Of a DNA stretch of 64,000 nt, positions 33,985-42,804 are shown one piece after another (position 1 is the stretch's first letter; each line of letters starts with the position of its first letter). This DNA comes from Cytobacillus oceanisediminis (GTDB taxonomy: Bacteria; Bacillota; Bacilli; Bacillales; Cytobacillaceae). The position numbers and the translations under genes are program-made. The notes under the pieces were generated by a model that was not told the DNA's origin, made no database searches, and saw only the letters and a program-made list of their open reading frames with translations. The stretch lies in NCBI RefSeq assembly GCF_022811925.1, contig NZ_CP065511.1:3651501-3715500 (forward strand), written 5' to 3'.

Positions 33985-35466
33985 TTAATTGACTTTATTT
34001 GATCGATTGGACCCGCTTGGACGTTTCAGTAAAGAAGGGGACCCTATCCGGATTAAACTGTCTTTTAAATCACTGAATCTTACCGGTGAAAATGGAGCAA
34101 AATACGGGACTCCTACTGACTTTAGGCTGCACAGGTGCAGAATAATGCATAATGAAACTAGGATAATACCGTAAAAGCCTATAAAAGCAGCTGCAAAAAT
34201 AACGATAAAACGCAATCCGCGTGCTGTATTCACAATATTGGGGTTTGGCAGTGTGAAGCTGCTGATGGCAGTAGTTGCCACGATAATCACTATTGCAGCT
34301 GAAACAAAACCTGCTTCGACTGCCGCCTGACCTAATATAAGCGCTCCTACAATGGAAACAGCTGGACCAATTGCCCTTGGCATTCGAATCCCGGCTTCCC
34401 GTAAGACTTCGAAGGCAAGTTCCATCAGCAGTAATTCAACGATAGCCGGAAAAGGAACCTGTTCTCTTTGAGCCATAAGTGTCACCATCAATGTAGTTGG
34501 AATTAAACCATGGTGATGCGTAATAAGCGCCAGATAAATGGCCGATGCATACATGTTTACGTAAAATGAGCCAATCCGAATGATTCTTAAAAATGAACTC
34601 ACCAAGTAGTTGGCATAGTAATCTTCAGGAGAATGAAAAAATTGTATTAATAAAGCAGGCAGAATTAAGGCAAATGGTGTTCCCTGTATGATAATCGCTA
34701 TTTTGCCTTCTAAAAGGTTAGCGGACACCACATCTGGCCTCTCTGAACTTTGGAATAGGGGAAATATGGTTTTCCTATTGTCCTTTATTACTTCTTCCAC
34801 ATAATTTGTATCGAGGATACTATCTATGTCGATTTTACTAATTCTCATCTTCACTTCCCTGACAATGTCTTTATCTGCTATCCCTTCCATATATAAGATG
34901 CCTATATTGGTTTTGGTCACTTTCCCTGCCTTTGTCTGTTCAATTCTTAATTTGTTGTTTTGAATTCTTGAACGGATTAGAGAGATATTCGTTCCTAAAT
35001 TCTCTGTAAAGCCATCCTTTGGTCCTTTAATCACCGTTTGCGTGGTAGGTTCTGTAATTGACCTAGATTGAATTTTTCTCGTTCCCGCAATAATTGCCTC
35101 TGAATGCCCCTCAATCAAAATTACTGTGTCCCCGCCCAGCAGATTATCCACTATTTCCGGCCATTCATTCATTAAATTGATTTTAGACACTGAAATAATT
35201 TGAGTAATTTCTTCAGGCAATTTCCCAGAATGTACATATTTCTTTTCATAAATAAAGGCCAGGATTGGATGCAGAACATTGTCATGCAAGCTTTGTTCGT
35301 CAACAATCCCCTGGATATGTATGATGGCTGCATTTCCATGCTCAGCTATGGTTAAATTTCGAACAGATAGATCTGAACTGTCGCCAAACTGCTCTTTTAA
35401 GTATTGAATATTGAAATGAACACTCTTGCTTACCTTTTTATGCTGGCTATGATGTTTCCTGAACAC
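33985..35466 (-). CDS. Spore germination receptor A subunit (GerAA family)
   Basis: 493 residues. N-terminal cytoplasmic domain (~1-280, with NIQYLKEQFGDSSDLSVRNL and DTVILIEGHSEAIIAGTRK), then membrane segments from about 290 to 460 and a short basic tail. GerA-type A subunits form a channel with the B and C subunits and respond to nutrients. GTG 35466 follows AAAGGAG. First gene of the operon; a sigma-G-like promoter lies upstream. Confidence 0.9.
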   Translation of the reverse strand: MFRKHHSQHKKVSKSVHFNIQYLKEQFGDSSDLSVRNLTIAEHGNAAIIHIQGIVDEQSLHDNVLHPILAFIYEKKYVHSGKLPEEITQIISVSKINLMNEWPEIVDNLLGGDTVILIEGHSEAIIAGTRKIQSRSITEPTTQTVIKGPKDGFTENLGTNISLIRSRIQNNKLRIEQTKAGKVTKTNIGILYMEGIADKDIVREVKMRISKIDIDSILDTNYVEEVIKDNRKTIFPLFQSSERPDVVSANLLEGKIAIIIQGTPFALILPALLIQFFHSPEDYYANYLVSSFLRIIRIGSFYVNMYASAIYLALITHHHGLIPTTLMVTLMAQREQVPFPAIVELLLMELAFEVLREAGIRMPRAIGPAVSIVGALILGQAAVEAGFVSAAIVIIVATTAISSFTLPNPNIVNTARGLRFIVIFAAAFIGFYGIILVSLCIILHLCSLKSVGVPYFAPFSPVRFSDLKDSLIRIGSPSLLKRPSGSNRSNKVN

Positions 35467-35500
35467 AGTAAATCTCCTTTGGGAAGATGATATTGTTTTT

Positions 35501-35530
35501 TAGTGTGCCCGGTACAATTTGGATTATTGC
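35501..35530 (-). promoter_or_regulatory. Candidate sigma-G promoter of the germination operon
   Basis: Minus strand GCAATA (35525-35530), 17-base spacer, CACACTA (35501-35507), close to the forespore sigma-G pattern (GNATR...CATNHTA). Germination receptor operons are normally sigma-G dependent. Confidence 0.45.
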
Positions 35531-35540
35531 CGATAACATA

Positions 35541-35568
35541 AAAAAACCTAACCAATCTGGCTAGGTTT
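35541..35568 (-). terminator. Terminator of the YhbD/bactofilin pair
   Basis: AACCTA-CC and GG-TAGGTT arms pair across AGAT; the minus strand continues with seven T. Confidence 0.8.
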
Positions 35569-35574
35569 ACCATC

Positions 35575-36294
35575 TTAAATTAATCGGAATTCTTTTACTT
35601 CCGAATCAGGGGCACATTCATAATCGCCAGAATACTCGACAAGTCCAATCTCGCAATTTTTGCCGATTTTTACATTTTTCCCTCTTACGACAAGAGCTGC
35701 TGTGCCTTCGAGTTCGATGTCATCCCCTTCAATTAAATCCGCCTCCAGCTTCAAGGGAAAGATGGATTTGATTAATTTAAATAGGGTTTCTCTATGCTGT
35801 ACCACCTTAATTTTTCTGCCGCCAATCTCTTTCGCTTTACTGTCTCCAAAAAGCTTAATATCAATCGTCTCTGCATTCAGTAAACCATCTACCGAAAAAG
35901 ACCCTTCTGCACGGAAAACCTCCGCTTCACAGTCTCCTTCAATCGTTACTTTCCCATTCACAACCATTACTTCGCATTTTACAGAGCCTCCAATCGAGGA
36001 TTTCCCAGCGACCTCAAGCTTTTGGCTGCTGACAGCTTCAGAAATCCCAGCAGAGCCATTGATAATCAGGGATTCAGCTTTAACAGCTCCATGGATTTTT
36101 GCTGCACCACTGATCTTTCCCTTTTCGGTTTTGACGTTTCCATGGATAGTGCCCGTACCGTTACAATGGAATCTCTCGCATTCAATATCACTGTTTACAG
36201 TTCCCTTGCCATTTAATTCAACCTTTTCAAATGAACCTCCATTAGACGATCCAACTCCATTAATAATTAAGTTCCCTAGCGTTTTCATATTCAC
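35575..36294 (-). CDS. Bactofilin-like polymer-forming protein (YhbE/YhbF-type)
   Basis: About 239 residues dominated by a right-handed beta-helix: repeated short strands such as GNLIINGVGSSNGG, KVELNGKGTVNSDIE, GTGTIHGNVKTEKGK, AAKIHGAVKAESLIINGSAG. Bactofilins self-assemble into filaments that scaffold cell-wall or surface enzymes. The GTG at 36294 is favoured over the longer frame because GGGGGA precedes it and it clears the upstream stop. It follows a YhbD-like regulator gene as in B. subtilis yhbDEF. Confidence 0.82.
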   Translation of the reverse strand: MNMKTLGNLIINGVGSSNGGSFEKVELNGKGTVNSDIECERFHCNGTGTIHGNVKTEKGKISGAAKIHGAVKAESLIINGSAGISEAVSSQKLEVAGKSSIGGSVKCEVMVVNGKVTIEGDCEAEVFRAEGSFSVDGLLNAETIDIKLFGDSKAKEIGGRKIKVVQHRETLFKLIKSIFPLKLEADLIEGDDIELEGTAALVVRGKNVKIGKNCEIGLVEYSGDYECAPDSEVKEFRLI

Positions 36295-36308
36295 AGCAAA
36301 TTTTCCCC

Positions 36309-36932
36309 CTATGCCAATTTGGATTTTAATTCCTCTGCACAATGCTCTATCGATAAAGTGGCTGCCACTTTTGTTCCTTTTTCAAGCAGGACTTGCTCCC
36401 CGTTAACCGAAACCAGGCAGCTGGACATTCCAAGTTTGCGAATAAAGCAGATAACAGCTTTTGGCTGCTGCAGGATACTTTGATGATCGTTCAATAACTG
36501 AAGGAGCATTTTCCCTTCCTCTATATGGATATCTCCCGATTCAAGCAGGATGGAAAGTATATAAAGCTTCAAAATCTCATGGTAATTGTATTCCTTAAGC
36601 TCCCCCTGTGTTTCGAGAAAGATATTCATAACCGGTTCAGAAGCTATCCCTTTAGCAATCAGACTTTCCTTTGTCAGCTTCAGATGTGAAGCATTAAGAG
36701 AAAACACATCTGCCAGCTCATCCAGCGAAAGGCTATCCTTCATCTTTTGTATTTTATCGACCCGCTCCAGAATTTTCTCTTTTGGGAAAAAAGTCTCCTG
36801 TCCTGTAAAAGTTGATTTTCTGACAAACCAATCCTCCGGTATCAGGCTTTTCCTTTTCCACCGATAAAGCTGCCCATAAGAAATACCCGTTAAATCCAGG
36901 ACTTCTTTTTTTGAAATTAATTCATCGCTCAA
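36309..36932 (-). CDS. YhbD-like MerR-type HTH protein (DUF4004)
   Basis: 207 residues from TTG 36932, eight bases after AAAGGAG; the ATG frame at 36968 has no ribosome site. The N-terminal HTH (ELISKKEVLDLTGISYGQLY, RWKRKSLIPEDWF) is followed by a helical domain and a C-terminal beta/helical part (KAVICFIRKLGMSSC). Found with bactofilin genes in Bacillus, it is probably their regulator or assembly partner. Confidence 0.8.
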   Translation of the reverse strand: MSDELISKKEVLDLTGISYGQLYRWKRKSLIPEDWFVRKSTFTGQETFFPKEKILERVDKIQKMKDSLSLDELADVFSLNASHLKLTKESLIAKGIASEPVMNIFLETQGELKEYNYHEILKLYILSILLESGDIHIEEGKMLLQLLNDHQSILQQPKAVICFIRKLGMSSCLVSVNGEQVLLEKGTKVAATLSIEHCAEELKSKLA

Positions 36933-36961
36933 TTCCAGGACTCCTTTCTGGTGGTACCATT

Positions 36962-36979
36962 GTAACATAACACTGTTAC
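36962..36979. promoter_or_regulatory. Palindrome upstream of the YhbD-type gene
   Basis: GTAACA and TGTTAC flank a 6-base centre, 30-47 bases before the TTG start. A plausible binding site for the gene's own HTH product. Confidence 0.45.
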
Positions 36980-37094
36980 GTTAAGAATATTATTTTATTC
37001 ATTTTTTCCTGAGTTTTTTCGACAAAATCCTGGTTTTGCACCATAAAATCAATCCTGGATGCACTCCCCTCAACAAAACAATGTTCTATTGACA

Positions 37095-37124
37095 CAAAAA
37101 GACCTGGCTCTCTATAGAACCAGG
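37095..37124 (-). terminator. Terminator of the GNAT gene
   Basis: CCTGGCTCT pairs with AGAACCAGG over ATAG; TTTTT follows on the minus strand. Confidence 0.8.
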
Positions 37125-37131
37125 CTTCTCT

Positions 37132-37890
37132 TCATTCGTATATTTTTAAAAGGTTATACTGTTTTCCAAGATACTGATAATTTTGCCTGCGGTACATTTC
37201 CTTTGGAGTATCTTCTCCATCTGCAACAAGAATGATGGTTTTATCCTTAAACTGATCCATTACAGATTTCTGCAGACGGCTTCCTATGCCCTTTTTCTGA
37301 AAATCCTCATGGACCATCAATCCATCAATTTCAGCTGTGTATTCCTTGATAACCACATCTACCGATCCGGCAGCTTTCCCTTTATAAAATGCAATGAACT
37401 GCTTAATACTTTCATCGTTAAAATTCCTTAAATGCTGATCTTTCTTTTTCTCGGCATAATTAATCCCGTAAACCGAATCCTGCTCATGCTGGAATTCAAG
37501 ATAATCATTCCATGTTTTATCCGTAACATTTTCAACTAAAATTTCTTCTTTATCCTGAACATCAGGAAAATCACCTGGACGAATCGCAAATAACTCTAAG
37601 TAACCAACTGAATAATCATCATCTTTCTCAAAAAAGGCCAGAAGTTCTCCAGAAAGCTCCTCGTCATCAGGAAAATAAAATCTTACATGCTTTTGGCCAT
37701 ATTTTTGATGAAAATCTCTTAAATATTGATGTGCCTCCTCAAACTCTTGAACAGAAGGCATTCTTTTAAAAGCAAGAAAGTTGCTGTCATACTGCAGGAG
37801 CATGTCAGGGTTATGGCTGTGAATAAAAAGTTCATTTTCCAGAACAATGTGTCCCGGTTTATGGATATTATTAAAAGTGATTTTTTCCAT
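37132..37890 (-). CDS. Two-part GNAT-family acetyltransferase
   Basis: 252 residues. The N-terminal ~115 residues are a degenerate GNAT-like half with conserved aromatic/acidic segments. The C-terminal half contains acetyl-CoA motif A in EIDGLMVHEDFQKKGIGSRL and the end MYRRQNYQYLGKQYNLL. Some Bacillus GNATs have this paired architecture. Substrate unknown. It is 26 bases from the upstream MEDS-domain gene stop and may share its transcript. Confidence 0.78.
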   Translation of the reverse strand: MEKITFNNIHKPGHIVLENELFIHSHNPDMLLQYDSNFLAFKRMPSVQEFEEAHQYLRDFHQKYGQKHVRFYFPDDEELSGELLAFFEKDDDYSVGYLELFAIRPGDFPDVQDKEEILVENVTDKTWNDYLEFQHEQDSVYGINYAEKKKDQHLRNFNDESIKQFIAFYKGKAAGSVDVVIKEYTAEIDGLMVHEDFQKKGIGSRLQKSVMDQFKDKTIILVADGEDTPKEMYRRQNYQYLGKQYNLLKIYE

Positions 37891-37916
37891 CGGCTTCTCC
37901 TAAAATAGCAAACACT

Positions 37917-38474
37917 TTAGTTTTGCAAAAATTTATATTCTTTATCTGTAATTAGCACATCGTGACAGCGCATTAAATTATTCTTTAATTCCAGAGGGGT
38001 ACTGCTGTTTTCATAAGCACACAGGGAAATCATGCCATGTTCAGAAATTACCTTGTCAACTTTCTTTTCATACGCTTCCACTAACGGAATATAGTCCTTC
38101 ACATTTCCCCATTCAACCAGGCCCCATGTGAAAATCTTTGCACCGCTTTCCAAATAAGGATGTATGTTTTGGAGAAAAAAATTCAACACTGTTTCAGGAT
38201 TAAAATCCCCGTTCGAATAATAAAAATCAAAGTTATTCGCGAAGTGGACTCTCTTTAATTCCTCGTTGTTTAACAGCTTTCTTATCTCTTTATCGATATG
38301 AAGGAAATTACGGTCATTTTCCACAAATAAAACATGTCCGCCGCTTTTGGCACCTGCAGATATATAAGAGACTGCATTTTGAAGATAGCAATCTATTTGA
38401 TCGAATTGATAAAGAATATGGCCGCCGTTTGAACTTTTAAGATCACCTATTAAATCAATTAACCATTCATTCAT
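37917..38474 (-). CDS. MEDS-domain protein (DcmR-like sensory domain)
   Basis: 185 residues. The pattern GGHILYQFDQIDCYLQNAVS, then GGHVLFVENDRNF and GAKIFTWGLVEWG matches the MEDS domain, a P-loop-derived sensor first named from methanogen/methylotroph regulators. It is found alone in Bacillus as a putative signalling protein. No output domain is present; function unknown. Probably transcribed with the downstream acetyltransferase. Confidence 0.72.
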   Translation of the reverse strand: MNEWLIDLIGDLKSSNGGHILYQFDQIDCYLQNAVSYISAGAKSGGHVLFVENDRNFLHIDKEIRKLLNNEELKRVHFANNFDFYYSNGDFNPETVLNFFLQNIHPYLESGAKIFTWGLVEWGNVKDYIPLVEAYEKKVDKVISEHGMISLCAYENSSTPLELKNNLMRCHDVLITDKEYKFLQN

Positions 38475-38565
38475 TAAAATTACCCCTTATAACTCAAAGA
38501 TGTTTGATTTATTATACCACCGTCACTAAAATCATTTTTGATTATTATTTTGAGATATCCTTTCT

Positions 38566-39057
38566 CTAATCTTTATCAAATATTTCATCAATTTTGTCTG
38601 CATAAAAGGTAATTGCTTTTTTATATTGCAAAACTTCTGGGTCATCAGAGGTTTCGGCCACACACTTTAAGAGCAGCTCCATTGCTTGGCTATGCTGGCC
38701 TAAATTATGGAGCGTCATGGAATAAAAAACCTGGATTGCACGATTAGCCGGAAACTGGGAGATTCCTTTCTGGAACACCAACTTTGACTTTTCATATTCC
38801 CCAAGTGTCCGGTATGTGCTCCCAAGACCCAAAATAGCGCCTGGCAGATCTGATTCAGGCAGCCCAAGTTCGATCGCTTTTTCATAATAAGAAACAGCTT
38901 TCGATTCCTCCCCTAAAACGTCAAAACTCCAGCCGCACTGATAATGAATGACTGGGTTTACAGGATACTCTTCAGCCAATTTTACAAGCAGAAGGTTGGA
39001 ATCTTTGTATTTTCCGAGATTGCGAAGTACAATCACTTTTTCTAAGTCCGTGCTCAT
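38566..39057 (-). CDS. Tetratricopeptide repeat protein
   Basis: 163 residues with about three TPR units: NPVIHYQCGWSFDVLGEESK, PGAILGLGSTYRTLGEYEKS, AIQVFYSMTLHNLGQHSQAM. TPR units mediate protein-protein contacts; no catalytic domain is present. Its partner is unknown. Confidence 0.82.
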   Translation of the reverse strand: MSTDLEKVIVLRNLGKYKDSNLLLVKLAEEYPVNPVIHYQCGWSFDVLGEESKAVSYYEKAIELGLPESDLPGAILGLGSTYRTLGEYEKSKLVFQKGISQFPANRAIQVFYSMTLHNLGQHSQAMELLLKCVAETSDDPEVLQYKKAITFYADKIDEIFDKD

Positions 39058-39148
39058 AGGTACCTCCGATCACCGCTTTCTTTCTATTATATCTAAAAAT
39101 TGAAAATAACGGGTATGGTAAGGCTTCAACTTTTCTGCAAAAATGGAA

Positions 39149-39502
39149 TTAAGGCTCTCTGCACTGTTCTTTCACTTCAACCGAAGTTATTTCGTCAAAC
39201 ATGACCTTCTCAAGAAACCCATCTTCCAATTCCAGATAAATTTTTCTGCTGATGCCATCCAGCCTGTTTACCCTCCCTGTGTATTCGCAGAAAAATCCTC
39301 CACGCCAGACTTTTACTTTTAGAAAGAAGGCAAATTCCATTGCATAGTTAATTTTGTTTTCATAATCCTCCAATTCATATTCATCAATAAGCGGCCTGTT
39401 TTGTGCCATTTGTTCAGTTTCCAATTTTCTTAGCATCGCCCGGTGTTCCGGCATGAAGTGGGCTGGCTGCCATTTTATTTTCCCTCTGTCCTTTAGCGGC
39501 AT
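39149..39502 (-). CDS. YolD-like protein, LexA-controlled
   Basis: 117 residues from ATG 39502, after GGAGGG. The YolD-like domain is visible as DRGKIKWQPAHFMPEHRAML and the later KVKVWRGGFFCEYTG...ISRKIYLELEDGF. YolD proteins are usually encoded beside Y-family polymerases (UvrX, PolY2) and are thought to control them. Here it stands alone. A LexA box overlaps the promoter, so it belongs to the SOS response. Confidence 0.85.
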   Translation of the reverse strand: MPLKDRGKIKWQPAHFMPEHRAMLRKLETEQMAQNRPLIDEYELEDYENKINYAMEFAFFLKVKVWRGGFFCEYTGRVNRLDGISRKIYLELEDGFLEKVMFDEITSVEVKEQCREP

Positions 39503-39527
39503 AGTAAATCCCTCCATCCTCTATTAT

Positions 39528-39541
39528 AGAACATTTGTTCT
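39528..39541. promoter_or_regulatory. LexA (SOS) box upstream of yolD-like gene
   Basis: AGAACATTTGTTCT matches the Bacillus GAAC-N4-GTTC core. It lies between the -35 region and the minus-strand -10 TATAAT (39523-39528). Confidence 0.8.
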
Positions 39542-39644
39542 GTTTTTAAACCTGTAAAGCATAAAACCTCAAGCTGGTTCATTTGGATAATAAAAGTACG
39601 AGTGGTAAAATGATCTTTAACTCTCTGAAAAGATTGGTGAAACA

Positions 39645-41825
39645 ATGAAGCAGTTTCCTATAAAACACCGGTGGCTCGGACGTTTGCTGGCATCCGATCC
39701 CGGGCTTATCCGATTTCAAAAAGCTGGACGGGCCACTTTAAGTTTAATGGCTTCAGTCTTTACGACTTTGTTCATCATGCAATTGGCTGGTGCTGATGCT
39801 GCTCTCACTCCGGCGATAGTGTCTGGAATGGCAGGCATGCTTGGCATCATGATTGTGATGGATGACTCAAAAAAAGGTAAAATGCTCACAACTGGCTTAC
39901 TTGGACTTTCAGCCATGGCAGGGGTATCGATCGGTTCCCTATTGGCGGGAAGCACGGTCTTTGTCGATATTACAATGGTTCTGTTAATCTTCTTAAGCTT
40001 TTATTTGACCCGCTTTGGGGTGCGATATTTTTCTCTATGCATGATTGCATTCATGACACTTTATTTTTCATCTATTCTAAAGTTATCAGGCAGTCAGCTT
40101 CCATCCTTTTACTTCGGCATCTGGATTGGGGTCGCGTATGCTTTTCTGTTCAATTTCATCCTTTTTCAGGACACCGCGAAAAACCTGAAAAGAAGCATTC
40201 GCTCCTTTCATTTCCAAAGCAATTTTACGTTCAACCTGTTAATTGAGGGGATGCAAGCCAAGGAAATGACTCCTCAACAACGGGAGGAATTGCAGAGAAA
40301 CGTGCTGAAGCTCAGGGATTATGCTGTCATGGTTTCGGAGTATGTAAATGATGAAGATGTTCAAAAATTATGGCCAGGGCTGACCTCTACTCAGCTGAGG
40401 TTATATATATTTGATGCAGGTATGCTGATTGAAACACTGACAGACTCAATTCGAAGCTTAAAAAAAGCGAATGCCCTTGAAATTGATGAGCTGAGAAAAC
40501 TCCTGGTTTGGGTAACCCGTTCTCTTCGTGATGCTGAGGTTCTTGCCCAACAATATGAAGAACAAAATCTTCGTGAAGCAGAGCTTGCTGTACAGGCCCT
40601 TCGCCTGCTTATTATTGATTTGTTCAACCGGGAAGACAAACCTGCAGGATGGCTGTTTTTGATCAGGCGGATCGAGTCCATTGCGAACCATGTCATCGAG
40701 GGCGGCATAACCATACAGCAGGCACTTCATAAAGTGAAAGACAATGAGATTAAATCATCCGAAGAGGCAGCTGAAGGCGAAACTGAAGATGAACCATCTG
40801 AAGAAGATAAGGGCATCAAACCTTCCACCAAAAAAGCTTTTCAGGCATTGACTGCTGCAATCATTTCCATCATTGCCGGCCAGATTCTTTCGCCTGACCA
40901 GCCTTATTGGGTTCTTTTAACAGCTTTTATTGTTTTGCTCGGAACGGAATCGATCGGGCGCATTTATACGAAAGGTTTTCAGCGTTCGGTTGGAACAATT
41001 ATTGGAGCAGTAATTGGATTTACACTTGCAAGAATGGTCAGCGGCCATTCCGTCCTGGAAATTACGCTGATTTTTGCAGCGGTTTTTTTCGCCTTTTATT
41101 TGTTTGAGGTCTCCTATACGTTAATGAGCATGTTTATAACGATGCTGGTTGCTTTTATGTATGACCTTTTACTGGGAGGAATTACATTTTCCCTTATCAG
41201 TGCAAGAGTTATCGATACAATTGCCGGTGCCGGCATTGCATTCGGAGTTTCCTTATTTATTTTCCCAAAGAAAACGAAGGAAAAAGTGGCGGATACCATA
41301 AATGATTACCTTCAAGAACTGAAACCGTATGTCACTGAGTATGTGCGAAGCTTCCGGGAAGATGTGAACGTTAAGGAGCTTTCAGGCAAAGGCTTCTTAT
41401 TGGATCAAAAACTTAAAACTATAAATGTTGAAGCGCAATCCCTGATAAAGAAACCCGGATCCCCGCGCCATGCTGATGTTAACAGATGGATTACACTATT
41501 TTCAGCCATCAATTACTATGCAAGACACCTTGTGGCTTCCTCCTACCGAAAAGGATTCGACTATCCCGATGAGCTGGTCGATGTTTTTATAAGGATTGAA
41601 GAAAAGCTTGAATTAAATATTGAGACATTAATGGATCTCATTAAAGACAGCGGAGACGGCATGCTTGTCTATAGTCTTGAAAATGAAAGGGAACAAATTG
41701 AACGATTGGCACCAGCAAGGCAGCAATCCCAGCGTGATTTGATTCATCACCTATATTTCATCTGGAGAATCAACAAAGCGATTATCGAATTGGCAGAAGA
41801 TCTGGGTGCAGGGAAGGAGCAATGA
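39645..41825 (+). CDS. FUSC-family integral membrane transporter
   Basis: 726 residues. Two membrane modules (about residues 25-175 and 400-545) are each followed by a cytoplasmic helical domain, the FUSC/aromatic acid exporter architecture. An acidic linker around 365-395 separates the halves. Related to fusaric acid and aromatic acid efflux proteins; substrate unknown. The stop codon lies in the loop of the terminator hairpin. Confidence 0.85.
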   Translation: MKQFPIKHRWLGRLLASDPGLIRFQKAGRATLSLMASVFTTLFIMQLAGADAALTPAIVSGMAGMLGIMIVMDDSKKGKMLTTGLLGLSAMAGVSIGSLLAGSTVFVDITMVLLIFLSFYLTRFGVRYFSLCMIAFMTLYFSSILKLSGSQLPSFYFGIWIGVAYAFLFNFILFQDTAKNLKRSIRSFHFQSNFTFNLLIEGMQAKEMTPQQREELQRNVLKLRDYAVMVSEYVNDEDVQKLWPGLTSTQLRLYIFDAGMLIETLTDSIRSLKKANALEIDELRKLLVWVTRSLRDAEVLAQQYEEQNLREAELAVQALRLLIIDLFNREDKPAGWLFLIRRIESIANHVIEGGITIQQALHKVKDNEIKSSEEAAEGETEDEPSEEDKGIKPSTKKAFQALTAAIISIIAGQILSPDQPYWVLLTAFIVLLGTESIGRIYTKGFQRSVGTIIGAVIGFTLARMVSGHSVLEITLIFAAVFFAFYLFEVSYTLMSMFITMLVAFMYDLLLGGITFSLISARVIDTIAGAGIAFGVSLFIFPKKTKEKVADTINDYLQELKPYVTEYVRSFREDVNVKELSGKGFLLDQKLKTINVEAQSLIKKPGSPRHADVNRWITLFSAINYYARHLVASSYRKGFDYPDELVDVFIRIEEKLELNIETLMDLIKDSGDGMLVYSLENEREQIERLAPARQQSQRDLIHHLYFIWRINKAIIELAEDLGAGKEQ

Positions 41826-41839
41826 TGCTCCTTCTTTTT
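41814..41839 (+). terminator. Terminator overlapping the 3' end of the FUSC gene
   Basis: AAGGAGCA pairs with TGCTCCTT; the 4-base loop ATGA contains the stop codon, and CTTTTTT follows. Confidence 0.85.
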
Positions 41840-41924
41840 TATATGAATGAGTCGCTGCTCTTTCAGGATCAATAATAGATTAATTTGTACATTCGCATTC
41901 TCAATGTACCTCCAAAAAAAGAGC

Positions 41925-41950
41925 GATGCACTAAATGCATCACCCTGAAT
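41925..41950 (-). terminator. Terminator of a vanished minus-strand gene
   Basis: GATGCA pairs with TGCATC over 5 bases; seven to eight T follow on the minus strand. The only coding trace upstream is the remnant at 41955-42017. Confidence 0.65.
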
Positions 41951-41954
41951 ATGT

Positions 41955-42017
41955 TCATTTTTTTATTTTGAGCAGCCGTAAACTATTCAGGGTTACCCCA
42001 GAAAAATTATTCAGACA
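41955..42017 (-). pseudogene. C-terminal remnant, probably a heavy-metal P-type ATPase
   Basis: The minus strand reads FSGVTLNSLRLLKIKK before a stop, and an in-frame stop lies 20 codons upstream. The LNSLRLL end is typical of the last helix of CopA/CadA-type ATPases, and the terminator at 41925-41950 fits a gene end. The rest of the gene is gone. Confidence 0.45.
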
Positions 42018-42036
42018 TTAATTTGAATATTGTATG

Positions 42037-42070
42037 AAAAAAGGAATCGGATTGCATGCTCCGATTCCTT
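42037..42070 (-). terminator. Terminator of the DUF1450 gene
   Basis: AAGGAATCGGA pairs with TCCGATTCCTT; a T run follows on the minus strand. Confidence 0.88.
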
Positions 42071-42340
42071 TTATTTCTTTACTTCTTCTTTCAGTTTTAT
42101 CAATAATTCATCCGAATTCTCCGCTGCAATCAGTTTCCCGTCTACCAGGGCATAGGGTGATTGCCTGCATTCTTTGCATCTGCTCTGGCATTCGTATTCT
42201 TTATAGTTAATATTCTTCTGGCTCAGAAATTGATTAAATGCAGCAAAACTTTCTTCTTTTAAAAATTCATCCAGATTCCGCTGACAAAATTCAACCGAAG
42301 CCGTTTTTTGCTTTGAGAATAGTTTGTTGATGAGTTTCAC
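42071..42340 (-). CDS. DUF1450 family (YuzB-like) protein
   Basis: 89 residues with the family pattern VEFCQRNLDEFL, then ECQSRCKECRQSPYALVDGK and DELLIKLKEEV. Three to four cysteines (C-x-C-x2-C) suggest a thioredoxin-like [2Fe-2S]-ferredoxin-type fold. Function unknown. GTGA-type ribosome site upstream of ATG 42340. Confidence 0.8.
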   Translation of the reverse strand: MKLINKLFSKQKTASVEFCQRNLDEFLKEESFAAFNQFLSQKNINYKEYECQSRCKECRQSPYALVDGKLIAAENSDELLIKLKEEVKK

Positions 42341-42344
42341 CTGA

Positions 42345-42505
42345 TCAAACTTCCTTCTGATTTTTCTTTAAAAACTCTAATGGCAGTATATATTGCTTTC
42401 CCTTCCCCTTCCTGCATATTTCGGGGACTTCATAATTATATCGAATCTGCTGCCCCTCTGTCGTCTTTATTGCTTCATTTCCAACAATTTTAAATAAAGT
42501 CTCAT
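42345..42505 (-). pseudogene. Small conserved-looking ORF with one-base frameshift
   Basis: ATG at 42505 reads MRLYLK, then the frame breaks. Adding one base in the run of four T at 42488-42491 (plus strand) joins it to a second frame (IVGNEAIKTTEGQQIRYNYE, then VPEICRKGKGKQYILPLEF and KKNQKEV) that ends just before the DUF1450 start. The predicted 53-residue protein is unidentified. A TATAAT lies upstream. Confidence 0.45.
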
Positions 42506-42647
42506 ATGCAAACCTGTTAGTAATTTATTATACTATTATTAATGAAGGAACTGAATCGATTTACCTGGTAATTCAGATGGTTCAAATGTTTAAATTGCAC
42601 ATAAACTGATTCTCTTTAGAGTGCCGTTTTAAATTCTTATAGATTCC

Positions 42648-42751
42648 ATGGCGACCGTTTTCTTTCCGCTCCTCTCATTTTCGGCTTCATGACAACCTCA
42701 TGGCGACCATTTTCCCCTCGCTCCAAGATTTTTCGGCTTCAAGACCTTCAC
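42648..42751. repeat. Two-unit 52-bp direct repeat (array 3)
   Basis: ATGGCGACC occurs at 42648 and 42700, TTCGGCTTCA at 42680 and 42732, both exactly 52 apart; the intervening bases are partly conserved and pyrimidine-rich. The sequence is not that of arrays 1 and 2, yet the period is the same. Confidence 0.75.
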
Positions 42752-42784
42752 AAAAAAACAGGAAGAGCATCCCACTCTATCCTG
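42752..42784 (-). terminator. Terminator of the MarR-type gene
   Basis: CAGGA..GAG pairs with CTC.TCCTG and seven T follow on the minus strand. Confidence 0.75.
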
Positions 42785-42804
42785 CACCGGCCACAATCTT
42801 AATT

